A stretch of 64,000 nucleotides of DNA from the NCBI GenBank assembly GCA_023846275.1, contig CM043869.1, positions 21,806,237-21,870,236 on the forward strand. Reading direction: 5' to 3'. This stretch comes from Vanilla planifolia. Lineage: Eukaryota; Streptophyta; Magnoliopsida; Asparagales; Orchidaceae. Both the position numbers and the translations under genes were made by a program. The notes under the pieces were generated by a model. It made no database searches. It had not been told where the DNA came from and saw nothing but the letters and a program-made list of their open reading frames with translations. Shown piece by piece: positions 46,441-56,299 of the stretch. Each line of letters starts with the position of its first letter. Positions within the stretch are counted from its first letter, which is position 1.

Positions 46441-49400
46441 TTTTTTACAATGAAAAAATAAGTAGAAATTAAGCTTGATTTTCAGAGAAGTTCGTTAAGT
46501 TAAGGGGAGCTCATCTATATGCTCCAATTACTTTCAAATCTAACTTCACTTGATAATATCTAGAAAATATTTTCTTTCAAGACATTCAATTACGTTATCA
46601 TAAGCTTAGATGGCAAGTAATCATAAAAAAATAGGTTATTAGTACCAAGAGGACTACTCTAAGATATTTTGATGTCAATAATCTAATTAAATAGCATACT
46701 AATTGATTATGTAGCTTTTCTTGTAAATATGATGGGTGATCAACACTGGAAGGAGATTAATTTTGGAAGAATATGTCAATTACCTAAATATTTCGATATA
46801 ACCATGCATGGAATAAGAATTAAAAGGTTTTTTGTATGGTGAAGCATCAAAGTGTTTCTTTTTGTGTATGAGACTTCCTTACCTTACAAATTGGTATAAT
46901 AGAGAGGACTTATTATCATGTTGTCCATATAGTAAAGATTATTGTTATGGTTTTTTTACCATTTCATTTTATTGTAATTACATACATTTCGTTTCATGTG
47001 ATAGTTTTTCTATTATCTTAAAAATTTCATAATTAGTTAATCTTTTACCATATTTTAGTTCCACAAACATCCTAATATTGTACTGTTCTTTCTTATGACT
47101 TGTAATTTTTTTTAGAAAAGAGATAGTAATCATTATTGCATTATTTTGATGATTTTTTGATGTGTGATAATCATCATTTTTATAGTGTAAAATTTTTTAT
47201 GTTAATGAATTCCTTTTATCATATTTTATTATTTCTCTTATCTTGTTATTGCAAACTTTTTTTATCAAGCTTATTTTATTAAAATTTTTTTTGATTGACC
47301 CTAAGTAAAAATATAGTTAAGAATTTTATATAACTCATTAAATCATTAACTTGAAGAGTTTCTTGCTTTTTTTTATAATGTTTAATAAATGATAGATATT
47401 TTCCTTTTATATATGCTAACCATTTCTTTCAATAACTAAAAAATTTTATTTTCTACTTAATAAAGGTTTTTTAATTATTTGCTTAAGTTAAAATTATTAA
47501 TCATGAAATTTTTATGTTTTTGAAAAACTTTTCTATTGATAATACTTTGAAGTTTTAACTCTCAACTTTTTCTTTTGTTTGTATTTTCATAAATTACACA
47601 TTTTCAAATCGTAGTATTTATGGTAGCTCATTTATTTAAATATAAATTATGATTATAAATTTTACTAAAACTATTTGCATAAGAACTAAAATTTTTACAA
47701 ACAAATTTTCATCATTGTTTCACTAAATGAATTCTATTGATATATAATGCATATATTAGATAATATTTTTAAAAAATATTTTAGTACCTTAATAATTTAT
47801 TTATTTTTTGTCTTAAAAATTAGTTTTTTCATGATTAAATTAACAAAAAATTATTTAGGATACTATGTATGTATTTTTTAACAATATAAGCTTAATTATC
47901 ATTAAATGCCTTTTAATGTTTTATATTAATTTAATTCATTTTTGGTCAAGTATATTAAATTTGTATTTTTTTTGTGATTTTTATGTGGACTATTACATGA
48001 AACTATTGGATACCCTTTATTCATTAATTAAATTTTTATAAGTTTTTTCTTTCAATAAAACATTATCAATCATTAATTTTTATGAGATATGTTTTTGAAG
48101 TATTTTTATAAATTTAAAATTTTAATTATGTTGATGAAACCTTATATTTTATGAATTTTTTGCAACTCCTATTTTTCTAGTTACATATTATGTAGGTAAT
48201 TTTTATATATCATATTATATGAGGTATAATATCTTATATTCTTTTTATTTTTCTACATATGTTTGTTTTCCTCAAATTAATTTGTAATTATGGTATTATT
48301 GCCAAAACATTTCTTTTTTAATTAAATGATAATTATAAATTACCTAAGAAAATAAATTTTTTTTAACTATTTAAAAGAAAAATTTATCATAAATGTTAAA
48401 AATCGAAATCAATGAAATTATTAAAAGTGAAAAAATATTAAACAATTTGAAACATTAAATTTATTTATAAATTTTGTCGAAAATTAAGCATTGCAACACT
48501 CAAGCATACAAAATATATTATTGTTAAGTAAATGTCTAAATTTTAAAATATTGTAAAATCATTTAAAATGTTAAAAAGCTTATGATATTATAGACAATTC
48601 TTGCAATGTTGTTTTGAGGTGTTATAACTAAAAACATAACCAACAAAGTAATATAATTAAAAATCATTATGGAATTAAAAAAATAATTAGTAATATAACA
48701 TGTCATAAATCATGGAATATAAGTTCTAGAAAATAAATAATATTATTTAATGAATAGTAATAAATACTGGATATTTAAAAATAATTTTAAATTTTTAATA
48801 AAATAATAAATTGAGAATCATAATATCATAATGCCAAAAAAAATAAATAGAAGATAAAAGTGTGCAACAAAAGTTAGCACCTTAACTCAACACTATCAAA
48901 ACAATGATTAATCTTAATAATTATTATTATCTAGATATAACACTAGAGGAAAAATATATGCTCCACAATCTTTTTACAACTTCTTTATCTAAATCGAAAG
49001 TCATTAAATATCGATTTATAAAGGCATTTTAAGGTCTTACGACTTCTTTATATTGACCTTATGTATCATTGCAGATGAGCTGGTTGTAAGTACACTAATT
49101 ATTTAAGTGTTATATACCTTTGCTTTTAACAATTTCATTATAAATAATCTTTTAAACTCATTTCACTTTTCATGGGGATAGTTTTGATAACTAAGTTGTG
49201 GATAGTTTTTGTATATTAAATATTCAATTATTATAATTATATTTATTGTTTCAATATTATTATTTTTTAATTATAATAACAAGATGTTTCTTTACATACG
49301 TTATAATGAAACTTAGTAATGTATTGTATAAATTTCACATATATTTAAAACATAATTTTTATAATTATTACCTATTTTTTGTGTTTTTTTAACTTTTTTT

Positions 49401-49609
49401 ATTTAAAGTTAGCTTATCTTATTTAACCAACTAATATTTCAAATTAAACAGTCCTTTCAATATTTAAATAATTTTAATAATGATAGGTTATTTATTATAT
49501 TGTATCAATTAGAAAACTCTTTGTTGAGCTTATTCTTATTTATTATCTTAATAATGATAGGCTATTTATTATATAATCTTCTTTAAACCAACTCACATAA
49601 TCTAAAATT
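46441..49609. other. Extremely A+T-rich, no gene
   Basis: A purine stretch GTTAAGGGGAGCTC at about 46,498-46,511 sits where a copia polypurine tract would lie, but no LTR could be traced after it. The 66-codon frame at 46,832-47,032 has no motif. A 27-bp word (TTAATAATGATAGG...) is repeated at 49,474 and 49,548. The rest is runs of A and T. Confidence 0.5.
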
Positions 49610-50300
49610 GCCTATTTTATGTGACATGAAAAGCAACATGTAGCTGCAAACTACCCAAAGATATCCATAAATGTGAACCTAGAAAGTGTTAATGAAAATG
49701 AAATGTCAGCATTAGAGAAAAACATAATGCATGTTGAGAAAATTGAGTAAGAATTAGAAAAAATAGAAAATTTAATCGTAAAATGAACCCCTACAACTCC
49801 ATAATCTTAAGATAACTAGAAGAGCACTAATATCTTTAACATCAACATAAAAACTAATGAACAATCATAGATGATGATCATAGATAATAGTAGTTACATT
49901 AATTTCATATCCCCTGATTTCATTGAGCAAACAAGAGTCTCTTCATTGAAAAACCAAAACCCCTACTCTGTTTCTTGGATAGATAAAACCTTTATACTTA
50001 TTAAGAAATAATTCTACTCACACTAAGAATTAGGTAGATATAATGACTAAGTTTTATGTGATGTTGTACTTATGCAAGTAAGTCATCCTATCCTTGGAAG
50101 ATCATGGCTCTTTTGTTGGAATGGGACGTGGAAGGATAAGTCTAACATGTGTTCTTTTATTTATAAAAATAATTTCATCATAGTAAACCTTTTCTATCTT
50201 AAGAGTGACCTCAATCAATTAAGCATGAAGAATTTATAGAAAATTCTTGGCCCATGAATAAAGGAAAGGAAAAGATATAATTTAAGCTTTGCCACATTAC
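49610..50300 (+). pseudogene. Element 2 gag-end and protease-region relic
   Basis: The protease-region block near 50,090-50,175 (ILGRSWLF, then CSFIYKNNFIIVN) matches 'ILGRPWQxD......xNxYSFxxxxKxIxL' of Ty3/gypsy aspartic proteases. The preceding 450 bp align with the gag-to-protease stretch of element 1. The active-site triplet is not recognisable. Confidence 0.5.
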
Positions 50301-50667
50301 CTAAGTTAGAGAGATCCTCGATAAAAGAGACTTATTTTTGTTTCTTGTGATTAAGGAGTTAGCCATCAGCATACCAAACCCATCACCTATTTTATAAGCT
50401 CATGCTAATAAGTCAATATCTTTTATTAATATTATTTGTTTGCTAAGAGACATTCAAACTTCTGTTTTTTTATTGTCTCATAAAATAATATCTCCAAAAA
50501 TTAATCTAAATAATAAAATATATGAGAAAATAGTAAATCCTCAAAGGAATATTAAAAACTTTCATGGAAGAGATTAGTATATAATTAGAGTTAGGTAAGA
50601 ATAGTTCTTTCTTGGAGTTTACAAGAATTAAGCACATGGAGCTGGACATTTTAAGATTATTAAAACA

Positions 50668-51000
50668 ATGAGAACTAATGCTTATGTGTTGAATTTGTTA
50701 GAAGAGTATAGGATTAGTGCAACCTTTAACATTAAGGATTTAGATTCTCACAAAGCACCACATCAAATACCTAGTGAGTCATTTAAGTTTGGTTCAACCA
50801 GAGTGAGTAAGCACATTCCTAAAACTACATTAGCCTTCACAATATGTACGGATAATATGAAGAAAATTATAGATAATGAGATAATTTTTGTCAAAAACTA
50901 TAAAGTAAAGAAATTTTTAATTTTATGGAAGGGTAAACCTTTGATCAAGAACTATTGGCTACCTATGATATCCTACGCCAAATCATGCAACACCAATTAG
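50668..51000 (+). pseudogene. Element 2 integrase end and chromodomain
   Basis: A 110-codon open stretch. RTNAYVLNLLEEYRISATFN (50,671-50,730) matches the integrase C-terminal pattern 'GDNAYVVDLPxxxGISxTFNVxDL'. Near its end, KKFLILWKGKPLIKNYWL (50,908-50,961) matches the chromodomain core 'RFLVKWKGRPxxxxTWI', including the aromatic residues that cage a methylated lysine in the family. It shows that the family is a chromovirus and helps to read the poorer copy in element 1. Part of a fossil element; not a host gene. Confidence 0.72.
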
Positions 51001-51051
51001 AATACTATTGTACCCATCACCCTGATATTGTCCAATAAGATCTCTTTCATT

Positions 51052-51060
51052 GAGGGAGGA
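51052..51060 (+). other. Element 2 polypurine tract
   Basis: GAGGGAGGA directly precedes the 3' LTR start TGATGTAAG; same position and similar composition as in element 1. Confidence 0.65.
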
Positions 51061-52210
51061 TGATGTAAGAGTGTCTAAAAGTAGTTCAAAGATATGCATT
51101 TGCTAGTGTTAGACAAGTTCCACAAGTTCATTAATGAAAAGTTTCATTGAAAAGCATAATAAAAAATGCTTAAAATTAAATTTTTTATTAATTTGTTGCC
51201 TATCATCATTCTTCACCATTTTCTATCGTCAATGATGTCGTCTACCAGTATTAGCACCCACTTTCAGCCCCGAGCTGACTCGTGCTTCTGTGTGATTTGA
51301 ATTTAAATGAGAAAACTGATTGACCGATGTTCGACCTGCACCAACCTATAACGAACCATGCCAACCCTCCTGCCTGACCAACCTATTCATTTTGCATGAC
51401 TCGTGCCTACCCAAAACTCAATGAATTTGTGAAGACCTCTACCAGCACTACATCGATTTTGCTGAACAATTTCTCCACCTGCCATTACTATCGCATAAGA
51501 CTCAGAATCTATTTAAGAAATGTTTAATTTAATTAATTTCATAGTTTGTTTATTATTATTATTTTTTAAAATTAGTTAAAAATCTCTATAAATAAGGTTG
51601 TTCACTATATTAAAAAAGTGATAAAATAAAATTTATTTTATTTATGTGCTTCCACTTTTGTGAACAAAGTGTGTATGCTCAATCGTAGTTTGAGATATTC
51701 TAACTTCATTCATAAGAGACAAGGATTATTGGTGATAGATTTTTTGCCAGGAGAACTAGTAATCAAATCTCTTATAAGAGATAATAATAAAAGGTGAGAG
51801 ACCGTCCATCAAGACAGTCAATAACCAAACAAATTCTCGCTTCTACTAATATCCACATCATTGTCCAAAGTTTTTCTTTTATTTTTTAGTTAATAATCTA
51901 AGTTGTAGTCAATTTATTTATTATAGTACTTCACATAGTGTTTGTCTAAATTCTCTATTTTATTTGTTAAATTAGATGTTTTGTTAGATTTTGTGCTTAA
52001 TTTTTAAGGAATTGCTACTTATGCAACTTAATGATCCATGCTACTATTTTGGAACATCAATGTTTGAAATGTTCTAAAATATCACACAACTCACCTAATC
52101 CAAATTATTATTAGTACCCTTTTTATATTCTCTAATAATCTATTAAGCATCTTCAGTATTGTTGGCATTAATTTTGATCTTAGTAGAAATCTTTTTCTAA
52201 CTTGTATTAT
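51061..52210 (+). repeat. Element 2 3' LTR
   Basis: Starts TGATGTAAGAGTG. From about 51,630 onward it aligns well with the element 1 LTRs: 'gtgcttcca' (51,645) and 'gagacaaggat' (51,715) match element 1 5' LTR near 15,579 and 15,653. The right end is placed by alignment near 52,210 and is uncertain by some tens of bases. About 1,150 bp, so shorter than the element 1 LTR. Confidence 0.65.
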
Positions 52211-53400
52211 GTACCCTTTAAAAAGCATGATCATTCCATGTCTAAAAGTCAATTTTCTCCATTTTTTCTTATTGAGTCTAGGATTAATCCTAATGAGAAC
52301 GACAATATATTGAATCATTGTCCTCCAAAAGTTGTTACCTACAACTGCATTACATCTCCTTCTTATCACCACTGAATAATGGTTCCTTTTAATTTCATGT
52401 TTTTTTCACTTCATTGAGTCCTTCTTATTATGTTATTTCCCTACACTATGCTTCTCCTTTCACTTTATCACACGAAGTTTTCTTGGATTACCACTTCAGC
52501 CTATTGTTGCCTTCCTTCACATTCTTAATTGAATTTTTTTAAGTGTTTGAACAGGCTTTGTGTGTAAGTTAATTCATTACTCTCAATTTTCCATAATGCT
52601 TACTAACATTTTCAATGCTTTTTTATTTCTTTATCACAAAATTATATTTATCAAACAATATTCCAAATAGCCTTTGTTTGTGCTATTAAAGTGGTTAGAA
52701 GCTTTACTTATAGAATGCTCTCTATGTTGTTCTTGGTTCCCTCTTAACTAAAGTTTCCCTAGATCTATCTTGTATGTGTTGCCTTTCAAGGTTTCTTGAT
52801 AAGCATCAAACCTTGCTTTAAAGCTTGATTAAGCCAATGTTTACAATGTGGATGAAAAAGCCAAGCTAAACTAAGCCTTCTTTTTTTTTGGCACCAATTT
52901 AAAAAAAAAGAGAAAATTTAGGGGTTTTCTTTTCTTTTTTCTAATTGGTATAATATATGCACATGATATCTTGTAGAACTTGCTACATGGAGCATCCACA
53001 TAAAAACAAGTCACAAATGACCTCCATGATCTCCTAATTAGAGTATAATTTATTGAAGCAATGTAAGAGAAATACGTTTTAGAACTACCTTAAAAAAAGC
53101 TCAAAAAGAACCTAAATTTTTCAACCCTAATATTGCCAACCACCTTAATAAAATACTTTTTATATTCAAAAGCCATTTATTGGGTTGACACTAAGAAAAT
53201 GATGATGTAAAACTCATGAAGTCCATAAAATATGATGCTTCCATCTTTGAATGTACCATAAACACTAAAGACTACATAGAGTGCAATATTTCCTTCGTCC
53301 TTTGCTTTGAATGGTTTCGACTTGATGAAGAAGAATGGTGTTGTTTCCCGAATGGAGCATTCTAACAAAATTTAGTTATAAAAAGGAACCATAGACACCC
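52211..53400. other. No gene recognised
   Basis: Contains a homopolymer-rich patch (52,880-52,940) and a 63-codon - strand frame (53,177-53,368) without a motif. Ends at the left LTR of element 3, with CACCC as its last five bases. Confidence 0.5.
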
Positions 53401-53566
53401 TGATGTAGGACAAAAAGGGGTATGGCGACACGAAAAGATACAGGATTGTGTGTGTAGATAGAAAAGGAAAGGGAAATAGTAAAAGCTTTAGATTTTGGGA
53501 TTTTGGTGGAGGGGTAGGAAGATGGATAGTAGAACCAGTGTCGGGGATAACTTACTGGTGTGGCAT

Positions 53567-53797
53567 CTCACCACTTGGGCATCGCACCCCTCCTCCCAGT
53601 ACCAGAGCTTCAGCAAATCAGCACGCCAAAACTGGAGTGGCGTCTCACCACTTGGACCTCACGTCCCTCCTCCTAGTATCAGAGCTTCAGCGAATCAGCA
53701 CGCCAAAACTGGAGTGGCGTCTCACCACTTGGACCTCACGTCCCTCCTCCCAGTATCAGAGCTTTGACGAGTCGGCACGCCAAAGACACTCAGAGCA
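53567..53797. repeat. 77-bp tandem repeat in the left LTR
   Basis: Three units beginning CTCACCACTTGG at 53,567, 53,644 and 53,721; the third departs after 'cagagctt'. The same array occurs at 55,285-55,515 in the other LTR, so it was present before insertion. Frames over it on the + strand are shadows made of repeated residues. Confidence 0.92.
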
Positions 53798-53876
53798 CTC
53801 ACGCTCAGAATGGAAGCAAACAAACTCAAAAGCTTGCATTCACTATTCAATCTATTACAACAAAAGAGGACTCCCC

Positions 53877-53884
53877 CTTATATA
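53877..53884 (-). promoter_or_regulatory. TATA box in the left LTR
   Basis: On the - strand the sequence reads TATATAAGGGGGAGTCC, a canonical plant TATA box in a G-rich context. This copy lies in the 3' LTR and could drive transcription into the left flank (toward 53,400). Confidence 0.65.
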
Positions 53885-54021
53885 GGAATCCATAAGGGTA
53901 TAAAAGACATTTGACTCATAACATGGGAATACTAAAGGACACATGGGTAAACCAAAAGTCACCTAAAAATAATGAAAATTAAGTTCATTAATGGGAATAC
54001 AAAAAGACTCCTAATTTCAAA

Positions 54022-54300
54022 CGGCTGGAGGCGCGGCGACGGCTGCGGCGGCGGCGCGGGTCGGCGTGGGTTGGCGCTGGTGGGCACGGGCGCGGGTCGG
54101 AGCGGGTTGGTGCGGGTCGGCGCGGGTTGGCGCGGGTCGGCGCGGGTTGGCGTGGTGGTGTGGGTTGACGAGCCTGGGCGGGACTCGGGCGCGGGTCTGG
54201 CTCGTCGGTCAAACCCGGGTCTGGTTCAACGGCTGCTCCGGCGGCGGACGGCGCGGCAGGCGGCAGCCGTAGGCGGCGGAAGGAGCCGGCGGCAGGAAAA
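54022..54300. repeat. G+C-rich minisatellite in the left LTR
   Basis: Degenerate 10-bp units such as GGCGCGGGTT and GGCGCGGGTC, on a G+C-rich background (well over two thirds G+C by eye) inside A+T-rich host DNA. The long frames over it (for example + 53,972-54,340) are low-complexity shadows rich in R, G and W. It lies downstream of the LTR start and upstream of the TATA box in the direction of the element, where an enhancer or U3 region would sit. Confidence 0.9.
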
Positions 54301-54501
54301 GTGTTTTTCGCGCTGTTTTGGCTCCTGGGAGTCCGTTTGAACTCCGAATTCGATTCCGAAAGATGTTCCGGAATCCATGTTTCGACGCATACGTCACTGT
54401 ATCATTTTTTACCTCATAATATTTCAAAAAATATTTTGAAAATTTAAATAAAAATTGATCCCCCGTTGTTCGTGCAACGCCAAGCTTTGATGTCCGCATC
54501 A

Positions 54502-55054
54502 TTCTCCCGATGCGGGAAAAACTCAACTCCGTTGAGTTGAAGGATTCTTTCACAGCTGCGGGAATATGAAATTTTGTATCTTCTTCATCACTTCTTTCTA
54601 TTTGAATCTCTTCGCATATGTGTTCTTCCTCCTCAGTAATTTCTTCTTCTTCATTGAGGACGTCTAAAATAATGTGCTCCTCTGCTTGCATTTCTTCTTG
54701 TTCATAATAAGCGAGACATAGTTCAACTGGGGCAACATACTCTTCAAGATCTAGAGCTTCATTTTCTCGATGCACAATTGATGGATCGACTTGAATAGGA
54801 GATGTAGAATTTTGAAAAAGTGATTTATTTTGAATTTGGCTAATAGGCTCGCAAATAGTTTGAGGAAGTTTAGCAAAAGCTTGGTTTGTAGGTATTTGAG
54901 TAAGTGGAGAAGAAAAAAGTGGAATAGGATTTGTAGACTTTCTACGTAGTTGTTCTAAGCAATTGGATCTACTATTTGATGTTTTGACAAAGATTTGTAA
55001 GGTTTGTTGCAATAGTCGCATTTGGGTGAATAAGTCTTTCATCTTGGTTTCCAT
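54502..55054 (-). CDS. Element 3 interior open frame, acidic, no known domain
   Basis: An open frame begins at METKMKDLFTQMRLLQQTLQ (55,054 downward), 65 bases after the LTR border, crosses the whole interior without a stop and runs on into the 3' LTR to 54,209. The 184 codons of the interior start with a short leucine/glutamine-rich, possibly coiled-coil segment, then a serine/proline/glutamine-rich middle, then a strongly acidic block (EEEEITEEEEHICEE). It has no zinc knuckle, protease, RT or integrase motif. It may be a shortened gag-like protein or packaging sequence that happens to be open. An in-frame ATG further upstream (55,117) overlaps the tRNA primer site and is unlikely to be used. 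Confidence 0.5.
54503..54510 (-). other. Element 3 polypurine tract
   Basis: On the - strand CGGGAGAA stands directly before the 3' LTR start TGATGCGG, comparable to GAGGGAGGA of element 2. Confidence 0.7.
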
Positions 55055-55099
55055 GATATAAAAAAAAACTAGATCGTCGCAACGATAGAACGTCGCAAA

Positions 55100-55116
55100 A
55101 CCTTGCTCTGATACCA
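55100..55116 (-). other. Element 3 primer-binding site, tRNA-iMet
   Basis: On the - strand the first interior bases read TT followed by TGGTATCAGAGCAAGG. TGGTATCAGAGC is the standard complement of the 3' end of plant initiator tRNA-Met, used by many plant LTR retrotransposons. Its place, two bases inside the right LTR, fixes the direction of the element as minus. Confidence 0.93.
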
Positions 55117-55284
55117 AATGATGTAGGACAAAAAGGGGTATGACGACACGAAAAGATACGAGATTGTGTGTGTAGATAGAAAAGGAAAGGGAAATGGTAA
55201 AAGCTTTAGATTTTGGGATTTTGGTGTAGGGGTAGGAAGATGGATAGTAGAACCAGTGTCGGGGATAACTTATTGGTGTGGCAT

Positions 55285-55515
55285 CTCACCACTTGGGCCT
55301 CGCACCCCTCCTCCCAGTACCAGAGCTTCAGCGAATCAGCACGCCAAAACTGGAGTGGCCTCTCACCACTTGGACCTCACGTCCCTCCTCCTAGTATCAG
55401 AGCTTCAGCGAATCAGCACGCCAAAACTGGAGTGGCGTCTCACCACTTGGACCTCACGTCCCTCCTCCCAGTATCAGAGCTTTGACGAGTCGGCACGCCA
55501 AAGACACTCAGAGCA
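55285..55515. repeat. 77-bp tandem repeat in the right LTR
   Basis: Same three-unit array as in the left LTR, with the same partial third unit. The copy number matches between LTRs, unlike the G+C-rich minisatellite. Confidence 0.92.
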
Positions 55516-55594
55516 CTCACGCTCAGAATGGAAGCAAACAAACTCAAAAGCTTGCATTCACTATTCAATCTATTACAACAGAAGAGGACTCCCC

Positions 55595-55602
55595 CTTATA
55601 TA
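55595..55602 (-). promoter_or_regulatory. TATA box of the element 3 5' LTR
   Basis: TATATAAG on the - strand, followed by GGGGGAGTCC. Transcription would be expected to start about 30 bp downstream (near 55,565) and proceed through the primer-binding site and interior. Promoter strength cannot be judged from sequence alone. Confidence 0.7.
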
Positions 55603-55739
55603 GGAATCCATAAGGGTATAAAAGACATTTGACTCATAACATGGGAATACTAAAGGACACATGGGTAAACCAAAAGTCACCTAAAAATAATGAAAATTAA
55701 GTTCATTAATGGGAATACAAAAAGACTCCTAATTTCAAA

Positions 55740-56085
55740 CGGCTGGAGGCGCGGCGACGGCTGCGGCGGCGGCGCGGGTCGGCGCTGGTTGGCGGGTCGG
55801 CGTGGGTTGGCGCTGGTGGGCGCGGGTCGGTGCGGGTTGGCGCGGGTCGGCGTGGGTTAGCACTGGTGGGCGCGGGCGCGGGTCTGCGCGGGTTGGTGCG
55901 GGGCGCGGGTTGGCACGGGTCGGCGTGGGTTGGCGGGGTGGTGTGGGTTGACGAGCCTGGGCAGGACTCGGGCGCGGGTCTGGCTCGTCGGTCGAACCCG
56001 GGTCTTGTTCGGCGGCTGCTCCGGTGGCGGACTGCGCGGCAGGCGGCAGCCGTAGGCGGCGGAAGGAGACGGCGGCAGGAAAAGT
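55740..56085. repeat. G+C-rich minisatellite in the right LTR
   Basis: Same degenerate 10-bp GGCGCGGGTT-type units as in the left LTR but longer, which explains most of the length difference between the LTRs. Long frames in this stretch on both strands (for example - 55,706-56,173, rich in P, A, T and R) are low-complexity shadows. Confidence 0.9.
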
Positions 56086-56299
56086 ATTTTTCGCGCTGTT
56101 TTGGCTCCTGGGAGTCCGTTTGAACTCCGAATTCAATTCCGAAAGATGTTCCGAAATTCATGTTTCGGCGCATACGTCACTGCATCATTTTTACCTCATA
56201 ATATTTCAAAAAATATTTTGAAAATTTAAATAAAAATTGATCCCCCGTTGTTCGTGCAACGCCAAGCTTTGATGTCCGCATCACACCCACTGTTAACAA

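Larger units (their letters stand above)
49610..52210 (+). mobile_element. Element 2: 3' part of a second chromovirus
   Basis: Ty3/gypsy fossil of the same family as element 1. Recognisable parts: a gag-end and protease region (49,610-50,300) aligning with 17,840-18,470 of element 1; the integrase C-terminal part with a chromodomain (50,580-50,970); a purine tract; and one 3' LTR (51,061 to about 52,210). Reverse transcriptase and RNase H were not recognised, and no 5' LTR is visible upstream. It is old and broken. Confidence 0.75.
53401..54501 (-). repeat. Element 3 3' LTR (left copy)
   Basis: 1,101 bp, bounded by TGATG and CATCA. In its own direction it begins TGATGCGGACATC and ends TCCTACATCA. 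It contains a 77-bp tandem array, a TATA box and a very G+C-rich minisatellite. It is 64 bp shorter than the other LTR, all of it in or next to the minisatellite. Confidence 0.93.
53401..56283 (-). mobile_element. Element 3: young non-autonomous LTR element
   Basis: A compact LTR element in - orientation, 2,883 bp, flanked on both sides by CACCC (53,396-53,400 and 56,284-56,288), a perfect 5-bp target-site duplication. LTRs: 53,401-54,501 (3' LTR in its own direction) and 55,119-56,283 (5' LTR), with a 617-bp interior. A primer-binding site for initiator tRNA-Met and a polypurine tract are in place. There is no reverse transcriptase, integrase or protease, so it must borrow proteins. The LTRs differ at about 23 sites over about 940 alignable bases (10 in the first 622). 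At commonly used plant rates this suggests an age near a million years, strongly dependent on the rate. It looks structurally whole. Confidence 0.92.
55119..56283 (-). repeat. Element 3 5' LTR (right copy)
   Basis: 1,165 bp, same termini as the left copy. For the first 622 bp on the + strand the two LTRs align without a gap, with 10 substitutions. In the tail after the minisatellite there are about 13 substitutions and one 1-bp length change over about 320 bp. Most substitutions are transitions. Confidence 0.93.

Noticed and set aside
46498-46520. Copia polypurine tract and 3' LTR start
   Set aside because: The purine run is in the right place, but no LTR with TG/CA ends or a matching partner was found.
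52091-52372. 93-codon - strand frame
   Set aside because: Overlaps the end of the element 2 LTR and is rich in Arg/Ile/Leu from A+T-rich DNA; no motif.
53448-53885. 145-codon + strand frame over the left LTR of element 3 (with twins at 53,495-53,767, 55,166-55,603 and 55,213-55,485)
   Set aside because: It lies antisense over the LTR and its repeated residues come from the 77-bp array. The two copies exist only because LTRs are duplicated.
55706-56173. 155-codon - strand frame and other long frames in the G+C-rich LTR tails
   Set aside because: Low-complexity Pro/Ala/Arg/Thr or Arg/Gly/Trp translations of a 10-bp minisatellite. Stop codons are rare simply because the DNA is G+C-rich.
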